Part shown: positions 36,330-47,851 of the stretch, piece after piece
Position numbering within the stretch: position 1 is the stretch's first letter
How the letters are laid out: every line of letters begins with the position of its first letter
The notes under the pieces: model-generated
What the model was told of the DNA's origin: nothing
Seen by the model: the letters and a program-made list of their open reading frames with translations, nothing else
Databases searched by the model: none
NCBI GenBank assembly: GCA_019054805.1
Contig: JAHQIY010000033.1
Location: forward strand, 496,001-560,000
Length of the DNA: 64,000 bases
DNA from: Brachionus manjavacas
Lineage: Eukaryota; Rotifera; Eurotatoria; Ploima; Brachionidae
Reading direction: 5' to 3'
Made by a program: the position numbers and the translations under genes

Positions 36330-39300
36330 AGAAAAAATTAAAAAAATATATTGCTGGTTAATTAGGTGCTGAATTCAGGCTCATATATCAATTTCTTAAA
36401 AGCAATTGCTCCAAGAATCGAATCGCTTAGATTCGAATGGCTTAGTTCTTTTTTTAGTTTTTTTATTGATATATGGAATCATCTGGTAGCGATTAGTACA
36501 CTCAATTGCCCAGAGGTAACCCTGAACTGGGCCCTTTGCTCAATTGATATTGAGCAATAAAATTCTATTTAGATCAATTAAGACTACAGATAGCTGCTTC
36601 AAAATTCAAACTAGTTAGCAGACTGAGCATTTGAATTTGAGTCCAAGTTAATTTATTCAATGAGGGGGGCTTTATCTTTGAGTTGTGTCCGTGTACCTAG
36701 ACTAGGGTTTATCTTAAATCCATCGAACATATTATCATTATCTATTCATATTTGCAGGCGTTTGTTCTAGCTATTCTTTGTTAAAAAAACAAATATAATT
36801 TTGTAATTGCGTTTAACAAAGTTATTTATTACAATGAATAAACTATGTAGAAATATTTTAACAATGAATAAATCAGCTAAACCAAGCGGTTAATTTGGCT
36901 CCAATTCCTGATGCTAGCCAAATAATTGCTAAACCAAAAAAAAATATTTTTTCTTTTCCATCAAAGCATTTGTGAGCCCTCAAATTAGCTCTAGTGTAAG
37001 CTTTTTAGCTAGATCCCAATCGCATGAAGCTTTAGTGCCAGGCTTAAAGGGCGAAGTTTTTAGGGCCTGATTAAATGACGTCACCTAAGCCGTCAATCTG
37101 ATCTAGAAGTAAAAAGTTAATTTTATGTATTGAAAAAAGAGAAAATTGCATCTTAATTCGACTTGTCAATATTAGATAACAAATCTTAAGATTAAAAGCA
37201 AATAGCTAGTTTTTTTTCTTCATATTCCAAATGCAAAAAATTTTGCGCAACCAATACGTGCCTTCATGAAACATTAGATAACTTTGAATTATTTGGCTTC
37301 TACAGATTTGTTCGAAATAAACTTGGAGTTTTTTTATTTTTCTCACCTTTGCATTCTTTTTCCAACAATCCAAAAGACAAATATTAAATTTTTTACTAAT
37401 TGAATTTTTAGATTTAATTTAAATTCATGATCTCAACAACAATAATAAACCAGAAGATATGTTTTATTCTTTTTTAATTTTACTTTTTTAAAAATATATC
37501 AACTTTGAATCAATTGAAAAAAAATTTTAAATTTTTTTTCAATTTTATGCTCAATGGGACTATATAAAATATTTAAAAAAAAAATTTATTTTTAATGTAA
37601 TTTTACGCTCAATTAGGCTACCACTTGCCTTCTCCTGCAATTAAAAAAAAATATTTATACACTTAAAATACAATATTTATTTTTGAATTAATTTACTCGG
37701 TATTTAGAAAAAAATTAGATATTTATAAGATAAAAATTTCACTTGCTAATCTAAGATTGTCTGATATTTATCAAGAGAGAGTGCCGATACCGCCGCTCTG
37801 TCTATTGATAGCCAGGAGCCACTGCATCAAACTGCTTGGTGGAAATTTTGCCACAAAAATCAAAACAAATTTTCCAAAATTTACTTTTAATAATTAATTT
37901 ATTTCCAAATATTAATCCTCAACTCTATTCATTGCATAATGCTACTCTAACTAATTGGCATGCTAATAAATGATTAATGGAAGTTGTAGAAGGTAAAGCT
38001 GCGGAATCAACAGTGCTTATTGATGAAACAAGGATAAAAAGTTTAAGTTTTTAATTAAATTATTCATAATTTTGAGCTAATTGAAATAAGAGAGTGGCTT
38101 CGATTAGTTTTTTTTCGACTAGAGCTCATCAGGGAGCTGGCAACAAGCTTCTATTTCAAGTATTTCCTAATTAAAGATTCAAATTATATAAACAACTCAG
38201 GTTTTTACTTAGCCTTATATGAACTTAGCAAAATCTTAATCTGAATAAAAGATAAAACTGGAACACTCGACTAGACTGTTGGATATTTGCTATTGCCAGG
38301 CTGAAATACAAAAGCTCAATTAATCACTTCGAAATATTGAGGTTAACTAAACTGTGATGCGCGATTGATTCTGAAACAGCAAAGCTTGATTTATGGCAGG
38401 CAATTTGATCCGAGAATTTGATAGTCATTTATCTTCTACGGTATTAGCAGCCAAAAATTTAATTGTTTTCTATTTAAATATTTTTTGCTAAAGCAGATTT
38501 TTTATCTCAATCAATTGATCAACTTTTCGCCAAAAGATTCCATCTTCGCCTCATCATGATCGACACAAGCTCTAAAAACAAACCATCTTGAACTCACTTA
38601 ATTAAAATTTAAAACATTTTATTAAACTAGATTTTCTTTTTTTTAATAAATAAAATTAATGAAAAAACTAGAACCTTCTGATCTATTCATAAATAGATTA
38701 GCGAAAATTTAGTTTTACTTATCAGGCTGTTTATAACCAAAAGAAAATTTGTTTACGTGATAAAAACAAATTTGTGTTTTTTTTGTTTTTTTTCAAAGTA
38801 TAGTTTTAAATCTAATTATCCGAAAGCTAAGCTTTTAGAATGTTTTGCTCAGACTACTAGGTTCATTAAGCAAGGTTTGTAATTATTTTTTAACTTAGCT
38901 GGATTTCATGTTTATGAATATTCTTCACAAACATCCGCAGTCAAAATCTCAAAAATCCGACAAATTCCTCTTGCACATGGTTCGTGGAGAAAATTTACTC
39001 TGTGTTTTAGAAAATAGAATTTTTCAAATGATCTAGACTTTAGACATAATGAAAAAGATTTTTTTATCTGACCCTTTTTATCTAACAATTCCACATAAAA
39101 TATTTATATCTGTTTTGTTAATTCAACAAAAATAATCTATTTTTTGCTAAAAGCCAAATACTTGGCTCATAAAATCAATTAAAATCATCTTTGAAAGTCT
39201 AATAATAGAATTTGGAAATTAATAGTTTAAAATTATACTTAATCTTTTTTAATCCTTCTTTTTTTTTTCAAAGCATTTTTTTTCGTATTCTAAAAAAATC

Positions 39301-40690
39301 ATTCATTTTTCATTCAAAAATTGATTGATATTTTATTTTTAATTTGAATTAGAAAGAGTTTTATAATCTTTTTTGACTAGAATAAAGATACTAATTTATA
39401 TGACTCGATGCCAATTGTTTTGTATTAAGCTTTTAGTTTTGCATTTGGCCAAACAAACAACTTTTTGAGATGTACTTTTTAGTATTTCTGACGTTAGTTA
39501 CTATTTTGATGGTGCCAAAGGAATACAATTTTTTTGTAATTTTCTTCAGAGATATCTTTTGTATGCAATATCTTTGTTTGACAAGAAGCAAATATTACTT
39601 TAATTTATTATCGAGAGATTAATTAACCTGATAATCAAAATATTTATTTATTTATCAATTTGGCTAAATTAGATTAACCGTCGGGGATTGCTATATGTTT
39701 CAGACTACATTCTAATAAAAACTATAATCATATCATATCTATTTATTTATTTATTAATGATCCCTTAATTTTGCCTAGATCTTAGAATGAATTTTTGAAT
39801 TGAATTTTTTTTGCTTATGGTAAACCTTTTGATATTAGCGGAAAAAATATTTTAAAATTGGATTTGATTGTGTTTTTTGTGTTTGAATTACAAAATGTGT
39901 CTAATGTTGAAACAACATTTTTCAAATATTTTTTTCAGTTTCAAAAAAAAAAATTAAGTTAATATTGCAAGTATTTTTATATTTGAAATTAAACTCTTTA
40001 GCGAAATAGAATGAGTTCAATTTTTATATGGAAATTTGAGGAAAATATTAAAAACCTTTTTTAAAGAATTTTTTTTCTTCACCCATTTTTTTGTCCTCTT
40101 AAAGGTGAACCAAAATTGAATAAAGCTATTTAATAGAATGCTCGAAGCTGATATAAGATGAACAATTGTAGTTAATATTTTTTTTTAATTGTAAGAGCTT
40201 TAGAAAAAGCATTTGCTCTGATCAGGTTGACTTGGTATTATCCTTTCAACAGTCCAAATACCCAAATTCGCTCTCTACTTAAATTTTTGCCTTTAAACAT
40301 AGATAAAAAAAATTAAAGAAAATAAAAATTAACTTTTCACCATTTAAGTGTTTGACTTTGCGGAACATATATTCATCTTTTTCGTAAATTGTACATACTG
40401 CGCCCGACCATATATTTTTTTGTAATTATTTTTTTTCAATCTTATTTTTTAATATTACATTTCAGAGTTGTTTAAAAGTCCCAAAATAAAGTCCAAGTCC
40501 GGACTTTGAATTTTTTTTTAAAGATGCTAAATGAAAATAATTGAACAATGTATATTTAATAGGCGATACAGAACTTTATAAAGAATTATTGAGCCCCGAA
40601 ATGGAAGCTCAGAATTAAGCGCAAATTTTCGTGATTTTCCTAGAATAATTACTCTACATAAATGGAAAAACAGTAAAATTTATTTGATTA
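36330..40690. other. Intergenic stretch between SOGA/MTCL and the second CR1-like copy
   Basis: No gene is supported. Patches of more balanced composition (36380-36560, 36960-37090, 37760-37860) could be promoter or enhancer sequence of the SOGA/MTCL gene or old insertions. The rest is A/T-rich, with a short (ATTT)n run at about 39740. Confidence 0.5.
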
Positions 40691-41422
40691 AAAAACAAAG
40701 AATTCACTTATTCTATTAATGGTAAACAGTTATCAACGTCTGAAACCGAAAGAGATCTTGGAGTTATCTTCAATACAAATCTCAAATGGAAAAACCAAGT
40801 GATAGAGGCTACAAACAAAGCAAATCAAATGTTGGGTCGCATCAGGAAATCATTCGCTCGTTTTGATTGTAAGTTATTTAGATCATTGTATTTAACTTTT
40901 GTTCGTCCTCTTTTGGAATTTGCTGTGCCTGTATGGTCTCCATTTCTTAAGTCGGATTGTGAGAATCTTGAGAGGATTCAACGCAGAGCTACGAAATTTG
41001 TTTCTTCAATCAATTAGAAACAAACCGTATGAAAGCAGATTGAAGGCTTTAAACATTCCAAATCTGGTGGAAAGAAGAAAAAGAGGTGATCTAATTCAAT
41101 TATACAAGTTCATGCATGGAATAGAATTGGTTGAAAAAAGCAACAATTTTAATGTCACCAAAATCCAAGTAAGAGATCACTGCTTCGAATGTCACAAAGA
41201 AATTTCGAGGCTCCAACATAGAGATAACTTTTTTTTCAACAGAACCGCTAACATATGGAACTCACTGCCAAATCAATTAGTTGAAGCCCCTAATGTTAAC
41301 AGCTTTAAATCAGGCATTGATTGCTGGATGAGCAGCAATCAATCACATCAGCTGTCATAGTGTGCCTTATCAGCACACTCGCTGGCTAGCCAGCTACAGT
41401 CAAAACTACTACTACTACTACT
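40690..41422 (+). mobile_element. CR1-like retrotransposon, short 3' copy
   Basis: About 730 bp match 21375-22100 with roughly eight substitutions (about 1%). It is truncated downstream of the YADD box. Compared with copy 1 it has a 4-nt CAAT duplication at 41007-41014 that breaks the frame, but it keeps the longer T-run near 41230, so its C-terminal frame runs to the expected Trp-Asn-Ser-Leu-Pro and onward to a stop at 41360. Both 3' hairpins and an (ACT)5-6 tail are present. The low divergence shows recent activity of the family. Confidence 0.9.
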
Positions 41423-41429
41423 AATTTGT

Positions 41430-42007
41430 CATACTGGAGAAAATAATTGACTTTGGGATCTCGGAACTTCGAGTCATCAAGATTAAGACAATTTATTATC
41501 TCAAAATACTTAAAGAATTTTCTAGTCATGATATTCATCGTAAAAAAAATTCAAAGAAAAGACTTTAAAAAAAAAAAATAATTTTTAAAAATTCCAATTA
41601 CTAGCAATTAAAAAAAAATAATATATAGATAGAAGGATTAATTGAATATTGATAGAAAACGTTAAGTTTTTCTGACTCTTTTTTGATTTTTATGGTAAAA
41701 ATTTTCATTACTCTTAGTTTACTTAAAGTTGTTTTAACTTTTAAAACCTAAAATATTGATAATTATTGAGTAGAAAATACATAAAATGCATAACATTAAT
41801 TATATTTAGTGATAAAATCGAAATGTATATTAGAATTGATATTTGAATAAGTAGCCTTTCGAATCACAATTAAATTCGAATATGCTATTTGAAATTAAAT
41901 AAATTTTAAAAATATATAGATATTATTTATTTTAATTAAAAAATTGAAACTTTGAAATATTCGATTTTAATTTGAAAAAAGAAAATTTAGAAATCATAAA
42001 CTGATTA
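41430..42007. other. Gene-free stretch
   Basis: A/T-rich spacer with nothing recognised. Confidence 0.5.
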
Positions 42008-42033
42008 CAGTCAATAACCGGTTATTCGGAATG
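42008..42033 (+). repeat. Left terminal inverted repeat of the pogo-like element
   Basis: 26 bp starting CAGTCAATAACCGGTTAT, the reverse complement of 42822-42847 with a single T/C difference. The first eight bases are shared with the Tigger remnant at 33483. Confidence 0.85.
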
Positions 42034-42821
42034 CCCGATTATCCGGAATCAATTTTCGGAACAGCACTTTTTGATTTTTTACTTTGAGCTTTTTCGCTTC
42101 CTTCTTTTTAGGCTTTGAGCTAATTAGAACAGCATTACTTCCGTATTACTTCCTGTTAAACCTTAATATATAAACATAAACGATGTGAGTCATTCTGTTA
42201 TTCGCATTAAAAATGACAAGACCTATGTATCAAGTCCCTAAGCCTCGCAAGAACGCTAGTAAAAAAGTTATTGATACCACGATTGCAAAACGCAAGAAGG
42301 TTGTTCTTAACTTTGTTCAGCGGGAGGAGATTACACTAAGAATAAGAATCGGTACTGCCCAAAAAAACTTGCGCTAGATTATATGGTTAGCTTGAGTACG
42401 ATTTACGACATTATCGCCAAAGGTTCAGCAGAACTTAGAAAAGATAATCCAGACAGTGCGATCAGATGCACATTTAAGACTTCAAGCTATCCGCTATTAG
42501 ACGAAGCACTCAACTTATGGTTTTACCAAGTTCGCAGCAGCAAAGTGCCAATCAACTTCGAAACAGTTGCCTTTCAAGCAAAGATATTTCAAAGAGAGTT
42601 CTATCCAGCCGCCGAAAACTTCAGTGCATCTTCAGGCTACATCCAGAGATTCTGCAAACGACACAACATCAAAACCATCAAGCTTCATGGGGAAAAGCAA
42701 TCAGCAGACTAAATAAACACTCTAAATCAATTATCACTGTGTTTAGTCCTCTTTTCGTAATCAAATCGTGTTAGCCGGAAAATTTATTATCCGGAAGATT
42801 ATGAAAAAAAAGCTCGAATCT

Positions 42822-42847
42822 CATTCCGGATAACCGGTTATTGACTG
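42822..42847 (-). repeat. Right terminal inverted repeat of the pogo-like element
   Basis: 26 bp ending ACCGGTTATTGACTG, matching the left end. Confidence 0.85.
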
Positions 42848-42849
42848 TT

Positions 42850-43800
42850 TTGTAAATATTCGATTTGGTATTTGAGAAAATATCAAAATAATAATTGGAA
42901 AAGAAAAATTTAAAGATAAATTTGAATTTTAAAAGATTTTAAGAATAAACTGAGTAGTGTTGCTATTTTTTTGGACAGGTTTTAGATTGTACTAATACTA
43001 TTTATCAAAGATACTTAATTTTGCGTAAGCTTTTGTTGACTGATAATCTGTCACTAATGATATATTATTAATTGTGAATTTGTTCAAAATTCTAAATATA
43101 ATAACAATAATTCACAAACACAAAAATCTTTTGAGTTTAAAATAAATAATCAAATTTGAAAATTTTCAAATTTTTATTCAAATTTCTAATTTATTAGTTG
43201 ATGTTAATTAAAATTTATTTTCAAATTTTGACCTAAAAACAGGTATTTTTTTAATTTAATTTCAAAAAATTAAGAAAAATCAATTTTAAATTCAAATTTA
43301 ATTTACATTCAATTATGAAAAACTTAAACTTTACTGCCAACAAAAGTGTCACACGTTGCAAGCCATTGATTACATGAAAATTAATCAAAAAATGAAAGAA
43401 AAAACAAATTGAAATTGAAAATTGAAAAATTTGAGAAAAATTTACTCGAAAATAATTTTCGAGGATCTCGAGAGCCGAATATAGAAAAGAAAATTGAATT
43501 CTGCGATATAATAATCGATGAATGAATTACTGATGCGAGCAAAATTTAGGTGACCTTGGCGCAAATACGACCCAGAACTTTAGAAAATTTAATATTTTTT
43601 TTTTTATTAAATCTTATTCAATTTATAAAATTTTTGAAATTAATATTTTATTAGCGTTTTTTTGAATAATTTGGTTTACTAATTACAAAAACTGTTATAA
43701 TAAGCAGTTGAAATTTTTTTATTTTATTTTTAACATATTTTAAAATTTTAAACAAATCAAACAATAATTTTATTAGACTATTTATCCCAAAGAGTCAGTA
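42850..43800. other. Gene-free stretch
   Basis: A/T-rich, nothing recognised. Confidence 0.5.
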
Positions 43801-43829
43801 TTCTGTGATAAAATGCTGTCAATAGTGCG

Positions 43830-43870
43830 TAATGTGAATTAGGCACTCCGGCAGGTAACTGATAACAGCG

Positions 43871-43903
<33 letters not shown>

Positions 43904-43910
43904 TAAAATT
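43830..43910. repeat. (TAC)n microsatellite shared by two element ends
   Basis: About nine TAC/CTA units at 43872-43906. On the high side they are the tail of the minus-strand reverse-transcriptase fragment. On the low side a G+C-richer phrase (GGCACTCCGGCAGGTAACTG) resembles the 3' UTR of a + strand element with a CTA tail, so two 3' ends seem to converge here. Confidence 0.55.
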
Positions 43911-43911
43911 T

Positions 43912-44345
43912 CGAAGAATAGATACAAGATTGTTTATAGAGATAGGTGAGACGTCAACCAGTTATGAAGTACAAACCGACTTGTAGGCATCGTAGCGGTT
44001 CTTGAACTGGTTAAACTGAACTGGCGTTCCACTCGTTGATGACTCTGTTGGTGAAGAAGTTAGCTCGCTGCTGACATTTGGTCGTGACTTGGCCAGAAAG
44101 TCTTCTCCTGTGTCCCCTAATATTGTGTGACAGTGTTCCATATGTTTCACCCAGCGTACAGCGTTGACACCGTGATAGAATTTGAACAGCTGGATCATGT
44201 CTCCTCTTACACGGCGCTCCTGAAGTGTCGTGAGTCCCAAGACAGCGAGGCGATCAGCATAGCTCCAGTTCCTGTATCTGCTCACTAGCTTGGTAGCCCT
44301 TCGTTGCACAGATTCGAGAATTTTGATGTCTTTCTTGCTGTGAGG
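43912..44345 (-). pseudogene. Non-LTR retrotransposon 3' fragment, second CR1-like family
   Basis: The minus strand encodes the C-terminal reverse-transcriptase motifs: ILESVQRRATKLVSRY, ERRVRGDMIQLFKFYHG, and, after a frame shift, an FFTNRVINEWN-type signature, then back in the first frame FNQFKNRYDAY. The two shifts roughly cancel, so the frame looks open although it is broken internally. It differs in sequence from the 20.6-kb family. The 5' break is near 44345, where the match ends abruptly. Confidence 0.8.
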
Positions 44346-44397
44346 ATATAATTTTTCTTTTATTTTTAATTGATAAAAATTTAACAAAAATAAATTA

Positions 44398-44450
44398 ATG
44401 GAACCAGTTATAAATATGGAACCAATATAAATATGGAACCAGTTATCTAC
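44398..44450. repeat. Short tandem repeat, about 17-bp unit
   Basis: Three imperfect copies of ATGGAACCA-(GTT)-ATAAAT in a row directly beside the truncated 5' end of the reverse-transcriptase fragment. Confidence 0.6.
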
Positions 44451-44454
44451 CACT

Positions 44455-45480
44455 AGAAAAGTAAAAGGAATTACCTTGAATCAATTTAAAAAGTTAGACA
44501 ATTAACGATTCTTTGATGGCTTTTGAAAACATGAACCTGAGAGACTTGATCCATCTTTATTTGAATTCAGATAGTTTGTTTTGAAATAAATTCTTTGTGT
44601 TAAAATTATTATAAATTGTTAAAAACTGCTGTTCAAGTTAAGTGAATTAATTCATTCAGAAATATAAACTAAAATTAAAAAAAAGCATACTCAAGTTTAG
44701 CATCGTTTTTTTAGGTCTGATTAAATAAAAAGCCCCAAACTTTATTCTAAAAATTTCAAATGAACACTTAAATGTTGACTTTATGTCTTCCTTAGTTATT
44801 TTCTAATAATCATTAGTTAAATTAGATTTTTATTTTAATATTTAAATTGTAACTTAAACAATTATTATTTATGCATTCTTGAATTATTTCAGTTGAATTA
44901 GCTTTTAAATCGTTATCAAATTTCATTTATAGAATTTAAAATTTTTCTTGAGTTACATCTAATTAATAACTTAATGAAGATAATAACTTTTTATGAGACT
45001 TTTCTTTGATAATTTACAGTCGTCTCTTTTTTTCTTAATTTTAGCTCATTTTTCAGTATTTTTTTAAGAAATAAAAAATCTCATTTTAATTTAATTTGAA
45101 ATTTTTAAAATTTTCTTTTTCTTAACCTTCTCCAATTGTATAAACATTACTTTTAAAAATCGATTCTATATTTAATTAAATGCGCTAATAACTCTGCATA
45201 TATTAAAAATAAGGTTCTGAGAAATTTAATACAAATAAACAGTACAAAGTTTTTTTTAGACTTTTATCAAATTTCTCAGAGTCTTTTATTTTATTCTCAT
45301 TTATTAAATTAAATTTATTAATCAAAAGAGGCATTGGCATTAAAAAGTTTCAAAGAAGTACTCCTCTGAATCAAGTTCTTAGGATTGAAAGTATTAAAAA
45401 ATTATTATTCTTTTTAAGTCAAATTATAAACAATTAAAAAATGCAAGAACACCTTTTTTTTATCTAAGAAAATACCACAA
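44455..45480. other. Gene-free stretch
   Basis: A/T-rich, nothing recognised. Confidence 0.5.
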
Positions 45481-45489
45481 TAAGTTTTA

Positions 45490-45562
45490 GAGCATTTTGC
45501 AAGCGATAGGACTTTATTTTTTTATGCCTATGAGGCGTTATATTTAAATAAATAAATAAATA
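45490..45562 (+). mobile_element. Possible 3' terminus of a non-LTR element
   Basis: A phrase TATGCCTATGAGGCGTTATA is followed by (AAAT)4-5. A short stem (GCCTATGAGGC) before a tetranucleotide tail is the usual look of non-LTR 3' ends, but no coding part is attached, so this is tentative. Confidence 0.3.
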
Positions 45563-45655
45563 AAATAAGAATTATAATGAAATTTTTTAAAATTACGTGA
45601 AAAAAAATTCAAATCAAAAATTATTACTTTTGACTTAAATTATTTAATTTTATTT

Positions 45656-46125
45656 TTAATTTTTTTTAACTATGTTAAATTTGAGGTAAGGCCCATAAAA
45701 TTTTGAATAAAAAATTAAACTAAAATTAATTAAATTAAATAAATAAGTCATGGAAAACTGTAACGCAGCTACAGCGACGGCTTTCTTAGTTAGCCGTCTC
45801 TGCAAGTCTGCTTGCTGTAACTTGTTCTTTTTATTGTAATGAATATATTTTTTTAAACGAAACTGTGTCCGGACCATTATCTTGTCCTGTGGAGCAAAGG
45901 GTATGACTTTATTTACAAAATCTTCTAATGGAACATTAGAGATTTTTGAATCATTTTCCACTTTGTACAGCCATTCATCTATAAAGCCATTTCTTGAAGC
46001 ATCAACGAGTGAACAAGCCTTGACCGCTTAGTCTTTTCATTTGAAGCAACTGCAGAATGACTAGTTTTTAGTTTAATGTTTGGTACCACTTTGGTTAAAC
46101 TAGATTGCATTTGTGACTGAAATGA
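45656..46125 (-). pseudogene. Unrecognised decayed coding fragment
   Basis: On the minus strand, 45961-45750 encodes a plausible charged protein segment (SKISNVPLEDFVNKVIPFAP, then FRLKKYIHYNKKNKLQ). Upstream to about 46120 a second frame reads QMQSSLTKVVPNIKLKTSHS, and the two are linked by a one-base shift near 46020. An acceptor-like TTTCATTTCAG precedes it at about 46124. I do not recognise the family. It may be a broken exon or a transposon-borne gene. Confidence 0.3.
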
Positions 46126-46129
46126 AATC

Positions 46130-46850
46130 AGATTTTAAAACAATATGTGGATAATATTAAAGTGAACTTATCCTGAAATTCTCCTTGAAGTACTTCAATA
46201 ATTTTTGAACCCCAGGCCTTTAGAAATCCAGGAAGAGTTTAAAATCATGATGATTGATAAAGATTTCCTTTAGCTACATTTGATAGTTAATTTTTGGAAA
46301 GATAAAAATTATTATTAGATTAAATGAATCTGAAAATAGATTTTAGTTTAATTTTTTGAAAAATATTTGCCTTTGAGAATAAATTGATTTTCTAAAAGCA
46401 ATGACCGTTCTTTTTTTTCTTTTATTTACTTTTTCGGTAAAATTTGTTTTTTTTTTATCATGCTTTTAAAAATGGAATCAATTTTTTTCAAAAATTTTAT
46501 TAAAAATTCATAAAAATTATATTCAAATAGTTTTTTTTTGAAAATGACAGTTTTTGGCCCATTTCAGGTTGACAAATATTTATTTAAAATTCCGTAATTT
46601 TACCTAACCATGTGTCATATCATTTATGTAAATTAAAATAAAAAAATAAATAAAATATAACCAAAATTATAACAAGAAAACAGTTAACAGTTAAAGATCA
46701 AACCAAGGCTCTAAAGAAAAAAGTGGTAACCTAAAAACAGATCATCCTAAATATGCAGTATCTTAAATCAGCAATTCGAATCAAAAATCAGCCTCCGTTA
46801 ACTTCACGAATGAAAAAAGTTACTGAAAAAACTGTAAGTTGAACCAAAGA
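46130..46850. other. Gene-free stretch
   Basis: A/T-rich; the last 150 bases may be the worn 5' part of the following reverse-transcriptase remnant. Confidence 0.45.
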
Positions 46851-46856
46851 CCACTT

Positions 46857-47402
46857 TTTTCAAGAGAAAATTTATTCAAAGAGTTATCACAACTGAATAA
46901 ATACAAGGCTATTTGATCAGATGGTATTCATCCATGGGTATTAAAAGAAGCTGCGTAAGCTATCTCTCTGAATCTATCAATTATTTTTTTTTAGTCTTTA
47001 GTTCCAAGCAAATGGCGAGAGGAAAATGTCACTTGTTTGTTCAAGAAGGGTTTCAGGATGCAGGCTTCTAATTATAGACCTCTATCACCGACCTCAATAC
47101 CATGCAAAATTAAAGAGAAGCTTTTAAAAGCAGTTATATTCGATTTCTTAGAGGTGAATATTTTGATCAACAATAAACAACAAGGATTCATAAAAAATAA
47201 GTCATGTGTTACAAATTTATCGGAGTCTAAAGATTTTATCTCGGAGTCAATGAACCTTAGACAGGCTTTGAACAGAAGACAGAGAGTGATTATGGGTGAA
47301 ACAGTGTCTGAATGGGTTAGTGTTGAGAGTGGAGTCCTACAGGGTTCGGTTTTGGGTCCGATTCTGTTCATTGTTTACATTTACGACTTATCAAGCATGT
47401 GA
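46857..47402 (+). pseudogene. Non-LTR reverse-transcriptase remnant with internal deletion
   Basis: One + frame, with three stops before 47037, reads the finger region (LNKYKAI, SDGIHPWVLKEAA, FKKG, SNYRPLSPTSIPCK, GFIKNKSCVTNL). It then jumps from about 47265 directly to NRRQRVIMGETVSEW and SGVLQGSVLGPILF. The block that normally contains the first catalytic aspartate is missing, and the sequence ends before the YADD box. It resembles the 20.6-kb family at a distance. It lies 0.45 kb upstream of the FAM120-like gene. Confidence 0.8.
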
Positions 47403-47409
47403 AAAATCT

Positions 47410-47850
47410 GTGTCAATATATAAAAAAATAAATTTTGCGACAATTTTTGCTTTAAATTTCACCGCTGCAAAAAAACTGAAAAAAAATTGAATTGAAAATT
47501 TTCATTTATATTTTTAAACTGCTAGAATAAATGTTAGTTCGATGCAGAGCTGGTGAAAGGTTTAAAAATTGTGAATTAGGTTTCATTAAATACAAGGATT
47601 TTGAATAAAAAAATTAAAAAAAAAACTTTGTTAATTCGAAATTAACCAATTTTTCTTGCCAAAATAAAGTCAATTTCAAGATTAAAAAGTCAAAAATTTC
47701 TGTTTAGAAATAAATAAATATGAAAAAGGAATGATTGTTTTGAATAATTTTGACTAAAATGCAACAAAAATTAAAAAATTTTGAAAAAATTCAATCTTAT
47801 AAAATTCAAAAATTGTGCTTTAGATTTTAATTAAAATTTCATTAATTAAA
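47410..47850 (+). other. Upstream region of the FAM120-like gene
   Basis: A/T-rich, without a convincing core promoter motif. Confidence 0.4.
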
Positions 47851-47851
47851 A

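Larger units (their letters stand above)
42008..42847 (+). mobile_element. 840-bp TIR-bounded pogo/Tigger-like element, non-autonomous
   Basis: The ends 42008-42033 and 42822-42847 are 26-bp inverted repeats with one mismatch, beginning CAGTCAATAACCGGTTAT. The left end follows TA; the right TA is not intact. Inside, ATG 42213 opens a frame rich in Lys that shifts near 42330 into a second frame (to 42714) containing CPKKLALDYMVSLSTIYDII and ...SASSGYIQRFCKRHNI. These two helix-turn-helix segments are the DNA-binding half of Tigger/CENP-B-type transposases. The DDE half is absent, and only about 110 bp separate the stop from the right terminus. It is an internally deleted derivative, probably mobilised in trans when it moved. 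Confidence 0.85.

Noticed and set aside
43872-43906. (TAC)n tract considered as an independent regulatory repeat
   Set aside because: It adjoins reverse-transcriptase sequence in the manner of non-LTR 3' tails.
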